A DNA stretch of 64,000 nucleotides, from the NCBI RefSeq assembly GCF_027922005.1, contig NZ_BSEV01000001.1, forward strand, positions 211,638 to 275,637, written 5' to 3'. This document shows, in pieces, positions 59,421 to 64,000 of this stretch. Made by a program: the position numbers and the translations under genes. This DNA comes from Streptosporangium carneum (lineage in GTDB: Bacteria > Actinomycetota > Actinomycetes > Streptosporangiales > Streptosporangiaceae). A model generated the notes under the pieces. The model worked only from the letters and a program-made list of their open reading frames with translations, searched no databases and was not told the origin of the DNA. Positions within the stretch are counted from its first letter, which is position 1; each line of letters opens with the position of its first letter.

Positions 59421-60617
59421 GTGACTACGCCGCTGCTGCCCGACCCCGAGCCACGGCGGCGGGACTATGTGATCATTTCGGCCGACGACCACCTGATCGA
59501 GCCGCCCGACATGTTCGAGGACCGGCTCCCCGAGAAATACACCGATCTCGCCCCCAAGGTGGTGGAGACCGACTCGGGTCACCAGGTCTGGCGGTACGGC
59601 GGCGCCACCTACCCGTGCGCCGGTCTCGACGTGGGCGCCGGGCTGCCCCGCGAGCAGTGGACGCTCGACCCGGTACGGTTCGAGCACATGCGTCCCGGCT
59701 GCCACGACATCGAGGCCCGGGTCGAGGACATGGACCGCGCCGGCATCTGGGCGGCGCTGTGCTTCCCCGGCATGCTCGCGGGCCAGTCGGGGATGGTCTT
59801 CGCCAAGACCCGCGACCAGGACCTCGGCCTGGCGGTCCTGCGGGCGTGGAACGACTGGCACGTCGACGTCTGGGCGGGCACCTACCCCGAGCGGATCATC
59901 GCCCTTCAGCTCCCCTGGCTCACCGACCCCGAGATCGCGGCCAAGGAGATCAGGGACAACGCGGCCAGGGGGTTCAAGGCCGTGCTCTTCCCCGAGTTCC
60001 CCACGCGGCTGCGGCTGCCGTCCATCCACAGCGACCACTGGGACCCGTTCTTCCAGGCCTGCGAGGAGACCGGCACCGTCGTCTGCCTGCACACCGGTTC
60101 GGCCTCCTGGACGCCTGTCCCGTCCACGGACACCCCGATCGAGGCGATCACCACGCTGATGCCCGCGAGCGCCATGTTCGCCTGCGCCGACTGGCTCTGG
60201 TCCGGCGTGCCGCTGCGCTTCCCCGCGCTGCGGATCCTGATCGTGGAAGGCGGCGTCGGCTGGCTGCCGATGCTGGCCGAGCGCGCCGACTACGCGCTGG
60301 ACCACCCGGTCGCGGGCGAGGCGTCGTGGGAGGGCGGCCTGAAGCCCAGCGAGGTCCTGCGCCGTAACTTCTTCTTCGGCACCCTGAATGATCATGCTTT
60401 GTCCGGTGTGCGCTTCGCGGTCGGCCTGGAGCACGTGCTGCTGGAGAGCGGATATCCGCACTCCGACTCCACCTGGCCGGACACCCAGAAGGCCGTCGCG
60501 TCGAACCTGGGCAACCTGCCGCCCGCCGACATCGCCAGGGTGGCCTACGGCAACGCCGCCCGCCTGTTCGGCCACCCTCTGCCGTCACGGGCATGGCTCA
60601 GGATGGAGACACTCTGA
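59421..60617 (+). CDS. Amidohydrolase family 2 (ACMSD-like) protein
   Basis: A 398-residue metal-dependent TIM-barrel hydrolase. D22-x-H24 (ISADDHLIEPPDMF) is the first metal motif, ARVEDMDRAGIWAALCFPG is typical of COG2159, LHTGSASWTP supplies the barrel His, and LESGYPHSDSTWP the terminal Asp. Members decarboxylate or hydrolyse aromatic and keto acids; substrate unknown. GTG start, 225 bases after the phosphatase gene. Confidence 0.87.
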   Translation: MTTPLLPDPEPRRRDYVIISADDHLIEPPDMFEDRLPEKYTDLAPKVVETDSGHQVWRYGGATYPCAGLDVGAGLPREQWTLDPVRFEHMRPGCHDIEARVEDMDRAGIWAALCFPGMLAGQSGMVFAKTRDQDLGLAVLRAWNDWHVDVWAGTYPERIIALQLPWLTDPEIAAKEIRDNAARGFKAVLFPEFPTRLRLPSIHSDHWDPFFQACEETGTVVCLHTGSASWTPVPSTDTPIEAITTLMPASAMFACADWLWSGVPLRFPALRILIVEGGVGWLPMLAERADYALDHPVAGEASWEGGLKPSEVLRRNFFFGTLNDHALSGVRFAVGLEHVLLESGYPHSDSTWPDTQKAVASNLGNLPPADIARVAYGNAARLFGHPLPSRAWLRMETL

Positions 60618-60621
60618 CCCG

Positions 60622-60680
60622 GGTGGAGGTCTGCTCGGGGTGGTCGGTCAGGGCTGGTGCGGTGACCGCACACCTCCACC
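60622..60680 (+). terminator. Nested hairpins after the amidohydrolase gene
   Basis: Outer arms GGTGGAGGT/ACCTCCACC (60622-60630, 60672-60680) enclose an inner perfect stem GTGCGGT-G-ACCGCAC (60657-60671). It begins four bases past the stop and probably terminates the transcript. Confidence 0.65.
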
Positions 60681-60712
60681 GAGTTCCCTCCACCGGGTTC
60701 GCCGTGTTTTCA

Positions 60713-60786
60713 GGCGCCGGTACGGCGAGTGCTGACACGGACATGTCCGGCGCCTTCGAACGGCGCACGACCCGGCGAACGTCCCC
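60713..60786 (-). repeat. 74-bp dispersed element, copy B
   Basis: Gap-free match to copy A (about 74% by eye). It sits between convergent genes, 81 bases beyond the YkvA stop on the minus strand. It contains the palindrome CGGACATGTCCG at its centre. Confidence 0.65.
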
Positions 60787-60867
60787 GGTCACAGCACCAG
60801 GTGGTCCGGCCAGGGCCCGGGGGTCTCGGTCAGGGCCTGATGGTCGGTCAGGATCTGGATGGTCCGG

Positions 60868-61212
60868 TCAGGAGGGGAAAGCCCTGGCCTGGATGTTCCT
60901 GCGCTCCCAGTCAACGTAGCGCCCGCTCTCACCGAGCAGCGAGCCCATCAGCCAGAGGAAGACGCCGAAGTCGTCCGCGACTCCGACGAGCGCCAGGAAG
61001 TCGGGGATGACGTCGATCGGCGAGAGGATGTAGACCACGCCGAGTGCCAGCATGCCAAGCTTGCCCTTGGACATTCCGGGGTAGTGTCCGCGCGTCGTCG
61101 CGCCGATCATCTTGGGGATGGCACGCAGTCTGGCGCCGAGGCCCGGTGAGCCCGGCTGTGACACCTGCTTGTAAGCCCGCCACGCCTGTGCCGCACGCGC
61201 CGCCTTCACCAT
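60868..61212 (-). CDS. YkvA family (DUF1232) small membrane-associated protein
   Basis: A 114-residue protein. LALGVVYILSPIDVIPDFLALVGVADD is the DUF1232 signature, with the SPIDVIPD core between two hydrophobic segments. YkvA proteins are widespread small membrane proteins of unknown function. AAGGAGG lies six bases before ATG 61212. Confidence 0.9.
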   Translation of the reverse strand: MVKAARAAQAWRAYKQVSQPGSPGLGARLRAIPKMIGATTRGHYPGMSKGKLGMLALGVVYILSPIDVIPDFLALVGVADDFGVFLWLMGSLLGESGRYVDWERRNIQARAFPS

Positions 61213-61516
61213 GTGAACCCTCCTTGGGGGAGCACGCTCGTCCAACGGCCTTCTACCCTGCCGTCTTGAGATATAACGCGTACCCTTCTTGCGCGGTTCC
61301 CGGCCATTCAGGCGTGTTCGCGGGTTCGCGCTCCGGGGGAGCTGGAAAAGCTACGCCCTCTCGAGAAGAGCCCCCACCCGTGGGACGCCGGCTTCGGTGA
61401 GGCAGTCGATGCCCCCACCCTCACACCTGGGCAAGTCCCCACGAAAGCTATGTCGGGCAGACAAGCCCCCGCCCTCTCCTGTCCACTTCCGTCCCCACCC
61501 GGCTCCCCACACCCAC

Positions 61517-61592
61517 ACCCACACCCAGCATGGAACACCTCAGACCCACACCCAGCATGGGACACCTCAGCCCCCAGCATGGGACACCTCAG
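61517..61592. repeat. 27-bp tandem repeat abutting the 74-bp element
   Basis: Units at 61517-61543, 61544-61570 and a 22-base form at 61571-61592 share CAGCATGG(A/G)ACACCTCAG. The array ends exactly where copy C of the 74-bp element starts. The 620-base gap 61213-61833 otherwise has no gene. Confidence 0.75.
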
Positions 61593-61666
61593 GGCGCCGG
61601 AGCGGCGAGGGGGGAAGCGGGCCTGATCGGCGCCGGTGAACGGTGGGCAACCCGGCGAACGGGTCC
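61593..61666 (-). repeat. 74-bp dispersed element, copy C
   Basis: Gap-free match to copy A (57 of 74 by eye), including CTGATCGGCGCC and ACCCGGCGAACG. It lies 167 bases beyond the stop of the minus-strand membrane protein gene and directly follows the 27-bp array. Confidence 0.65.
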
Positions 61667-61833
61667 ATCTCACGTCATCGCTCGCCTTCGGCAGGCTCGT
61701 CCGCCAATGCTGGGACCGGAAACGTCTGCCGGGCCGCGCGGTCATTCGCCGAACGCCGAAGACGTCCGCGACAGGCGACGCAGGCGGCGACACTCCCTCT
61801 GTGTCATGCGGTCCGAGTGCGGAACCGCTGCGC

Positions 61834-62472
61834 TCACGTTCCGACGACGATGGCGACGATCATCGCGACGAGAAGGGGAGTGCCCAGCGCGCCCGTCCAG
61901 ATGATCGCCTTCCTGGAACGCGTCATGAGCGCACAGAGGAACGCCATGGCAGCCAGCCCGAACGCGATGCCGCTGGGCACCAGGATCGCCCGCCACACGC
62001 CGCGTTCCCCTGTGGGCAGCACCCGGTCCCCCTCGGGAGTCAGTACGCCCGCGAAGACCTCGCCCACCTCCACCTCCGGGACGGTGTCGACGACGATCGG
62101 CTGCTTCGACCGGTCGTCGAACACGAAGTGCACCTCGCAGTCGTAATTCGTGCGCCTCGACCGCCCGGTCCCCACGGTGTAGGGCTCGCAGGACACGACG
62201 GTCGCGGTGCCGGGCGTGCCCTCGTGACCGAATGCCGCCTTCAACTCCACCGTGACGACCCCGGCGAGCGCGACCATCAGCCAGATGAACAGCCCCGTCG
62301 GAATGACCAGGCACAGCACCATCCCCACGGTCATCCCGATTCCGAAAGGCTCCTGCGCCTTGACCGACGCCGATCGCGATCCACGGGCCGGGATCTTCCT
62401 CGGCGGCCGGTTGGCCACCCCCTGATGGGGACGGCGTGTCCTGGTCTTCCTCGCGCGGCTCACGTCCTCCAC
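61834..62472 (-). CDS. Membrane protein with extracytoplasmic DUF3592-like domain
   Basis: About 212 residues with uncertain GTG start (62472 or 62463). A basic N-terminus (RKTRTRRPHQGVANRPPRK) precedes a helix (GMTVGMVLCLVIPTGLFIWLMVAL). An extracytoplasmic beta-rich region follows (GTATVVSCEPYTVGTGRSRRTNYDCEVHFVF, two cysteines), then two further helices near the C-terminus. The middle resembles DUF3592-type domains. Function unknown. Confidence 0.68.
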   Translation of the reverse strand: MEDVSRARKTRTRRPHQGVANRPPRKIPARGSRSASVKAQEPFGIGMTVGMVLCLVIPTGLFIWLMVALAGVVTVELKAAFGHEGTPGTATVVSCEPYTVGTGRSRRTNYDCEVHFVFDDRSKQPIVVDTVPEVEVGEVFAGVLTPEGDRVLPTGERGVWRAILVPSGIAFGLAAMAFLCALMTRSRKAIIWTGALGTPLLVAMIVAIVVGT

Positions 62473-62701
62473 TCTGTGCACCGGCACTTGAAAGCCACCT
62501 GTGATCGACTGGTCCGCGAGAAGGCCCGGCCTCAGCGGCCGGGGCGGCCGTTCAGCGCAGGAGTGACGTCGAGCCATCCGGCAAAAAGTCCTGGTTCAGC
62601 TTCTCGACCTGTACGGAGCAAGCGCCGTCGAAACGCAGGCCGTCCTTGACCTCGCACGCGAAGCGAACAAACGAGGATGGTGGCACACCTACGGTGACGC
62701 G

Positions 62702-63280
62702 GTGCCGCCGTGGTTTCAGGTCTTCATCGGCCTCGAAGCGGAGGCTGCGTCGATCCAGACGTACCAACCGCAACTTGTTCCCGGCCTTCTTCAGAGCGAG
62801 GCGTACGCGCGTGCCGTGATCGAAACCGACCAACCCGGCATCTCTGACGAGGAAATCGATCGGCTCGTCGGCCTCCGTCTGGCGAGGCAGAGGATTTTGA
62901 CCCGGCCGAATCCACCCGCGTTGTGGGCGGTGATGAGTGAAGCAGCTCTCAGGAACACGATCGGCGGCTCTTCCATCATGCGTGAGCAGCTTCTCAAGCT
63001 CTGCGACACCCGGCGTCTCGGTGAAGTCACCCTTCAGATCCTGCCCTTCACCCGAGGCGCCCATCCTGGCATGCTCGGCCCTTTTCACCTGTTGGAGTTT
63101 CCCCGCCCCTCCGACATCGACGTCGCCTATGTCGAGTACCTCACAGGTTCTATTTATCTAGAGAAAACAGAAGAAGTGCGCAGGTATAGACTCGTTTTCG
63201 ACCATCTTCGCGCGGCCGCCCTGCCGCCGAACGAGTCTCTTGCGCTCATAGGCGCGGTCATAGAGGAGATGACTTCGTGA
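62702..63280 (+). CDS. DUF5753 protein lacking its XRE helix-turn-helix (5'-truncated regulator)
   Basis: A 192-residue protein from GTG 62702. WFQVFIGLEAEAASIQTYQPQLVPGLLQSEAYARAV and GEVTLQILPFTRGAHPGMLGPFHLLEF are diagnostic of the DUF5753 C-terminal domain of actinobacterial XRE regulators. The frame stays open upstream to a TGA at 62564-62566 and reads VQLLDLYGASAVETQAVLDL, the tail of the missing HTH half, but no start codon or HTH is found. So the regulator lost its DNA-binding domain, by deletion or rearrangement near 62560. It is followed with overlap by its usual DUF397 partner, which is intact. Confidence 0.8.
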   Translation: MPPWFQVFIGLEAEAASIQTYQPQLVPGLLQSEAYARAVIETDQPGISDEEIDRLVGLRLARQRILTRPNPPALWAVMSEAALRNTIGGSSIMREQLLKLCDTRRLGEVTLQILPFTRGAHPGMLGPFHLLEFPRPSDIDVAYVEYLTGSIYLEKTEEVRRYRLVFDHLRAAALPPNESLALIGAVIEEMTS

Positions 63281-63516
63281 CCGTAGGAAAACCCACGCCG
63301 AGTGACTGTCCAGAACTGCATCAGGCTGTCTGGCGCAAAAGCAGTTACAGCGGCAACGGCGGTGCGGACTGCGTCGAGGTGGCTGACAATCTTCCCCGGG
63401 TCGTGGCGGTCCGGGACAGCAAAGACCCTCACGGTCCGGCCCTGATGTTCTCCCTCGCCGGGTGGCGTGGGTTCGTCGACGGCGTCAGGGGCGGCGAGTT
63501 CGACGACCTGGGCTGA
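63277..63516 (+). CDS. DUF397 protein
   Basis: A 79-residue protein with the full family core WRKSSYSGNGGADCVEVAD and VAVRDSKDPHGPALMFSLAGWRGFVDGV. DUF397 proteins pair with XRE/DUF5753 regulators as small antagonists or partners in actinomycete development. GTG 63277 overlaps the upstream stop. With the regulator truncated, its role may be lost. Confidence 0.92.
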   Translation: MTVGKPTPSDCPELHQAVWRKSSYSGNGGADCVEVADNLPRVVAVRDSKDPHGPALMFSLAGWRGFVDGVRGGEFDDLG

Positions 63517-63604
63517 CCGCGTCACCTCATGTCCGAGAAACGGAGAAGCAGGTGGGCAGTCCGAGATCGGCGTCGGGCGTGATCGTCCAGAGGCGGCAGC
63601 CTCT

Positions 63605-64000
63605 GTGACCGGCCACGCCCCGACCACCGCGCTCCTCGACCGCTTCGTCGCCGACGTCGCACCGCTCGTGCCGCTGACGTCGGTGTGGGCGCACGGATCA
63701 CTCGCCGGAGGCGACTACCAGCCGGGCCGCAGCGACCTCGACCTGATCGCCGTCCTGCACCGGCCCTGCGCTCCCGAAGAGGAGCGACGTCTCACCGAGG
63801 CTCACGAACGGCTGGGCGCGGCCGTGCCGCTCGCCGCGAAGCTCCACTGCAGTTACGCCGTCGTGACGGAGCTGGACGACCCGGAACGCCCCCATCTCAC
63901 CTGGGCCCACGAGGAGATCATGCGGCGGCCGATCACCCCGGTGACCCGGCGCGAGCTGCACGAATTCGGGCTGGTCCTGTACGGCGGGCCCCCGGCGTCC
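63605..64000 (+). CDS. Nucleotidyltransferase, aminoglycoside adenylyltransferase-like (3' cut by window edge)
   Basis: The first 132 codons from GTG 63605 are open to the last base. The active-site pattern HGSLAGGDYQPGRSDLDLIAVL (G-S-x10-D-x-D) and CSYAVVTELDD resemble AadA-type aminoglycoside nucleotidyltransferases and related minimal enzymes. AGAGGCGGCAG precedes the start. The C-terminal helical domain that would define the substrate lies beyond the window, so resistance activity cannot be claimed. Confidence 0.78.
   Translation, partial: MTGHAPTTALLDRFVADVAPLVPLTSVWAHGSLAGGDYQPGRSDLDLIAVLHRPCAPEEERRLTEAHERLGAAVPLAAKLHCSYAVVTELDDPERPHLTWAHEEIMRRPITPVTRRELHEFGLVLYGGPPAS

Noticed and set aside
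61213..61833. Possible small genes in the 620-base gap
   Set aside because: Open frames are made of Pro/His/Thr-rich repeat translations; no ribosome site or family similarity.
63605..64000. Antibiotic resistance gene
   Set aside because: Active-site motif fits, but the substrate-determining C-terminal domain is outside the window, so only the nucleotidyltransferase fold is claimed.

Overview
The window is 64 kb of very GC-rich chromosome from a filamentous-type actinobacterium. Its gene content (two LytR-CpsA-Psr proteins, a SARP/AfsR regulator, several XRE regulators with DUF5753/DUF397 partners, many GTG starts, GNAT and TetR families, an F420-type luciferase-like enzyme) fits the Streptosporangiales; family or genus cannot be fixed from the sequence alone. 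I found no rRNA, tRNA, insertion sequence, prophage or CRISPR array.

Layout. 0-5 kb: a tightly coupled + strand set (end of a secreted or surface protein, a ParA/MinD-type ATPase, a single-pass membrane protein, a long disordered secreted protein, a GH16 glycosidase) that looks like an envelope or secretion module. 5-15 kb: an FMN reductase under a near-perfect SoxR box, a GNAT enzyme, an LCP cell-wall ligase with a large LuxR regulator, an orphan histidine kinase, a degenerate L,D-transpeptidase, a GlxA-type AraC regulator and a zinc-type ArsR repressor. 15-24 kb: an MFS transporter, a 34-bp tandem array, a GNAT enzyme, then a lower-GC three-gene cassette (large DUF6571-like protein, lipoprotein, WXG100-like protein) and an XRE regulator with two small accessory genes.

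24-30 kb: a five-gene operon (KAS III/OleA-like, GT2, P450, OleC-like adenylating enzyme, OleD-like reductase) that resembles olefin/beta-lactone lipid pathways with two tailoring enzymes and no OleB. 30-37.7 kb: a clan GH-A-like protein, membrane and surface proteins, a second LCP protein, and a sulfonate-type ABC operon ending in an Rrf2 regulator. 37.7-46 kb: a TetR/DUF2867 pair, a potassium channel, a CooC-like ATPase with a small partner behind a Zur-like site, a luciferase-like monooxygenase, an MntA-HepT toxin-antitoxin pair, RNase HII, and a divergent LysR/aminotransferase pair.

46-64 kb: mostly single genes: GNAT, secreted small protein, SARP regulator, methyltransferase, TetR, GNAT/HxlR, SURF1, a tandem pair of unknown membrane paralogues, a tyrosine phosphatase, an amidohydrolase, YkvA, an HTH-less DUF5753 gene with DUF397, and the start of a nucleotidyltransferase cut by the window end.

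Two themes cross the window. Several genes (LuxR, YkuD, OleC-like, GH16, DUF11 protein) carry in-frame low-complexity repeat insertions. Three intergenic regions share a colinear 74-bp element, each time in the same orientation 80-170 bases past the stop of a minus-strand gene.
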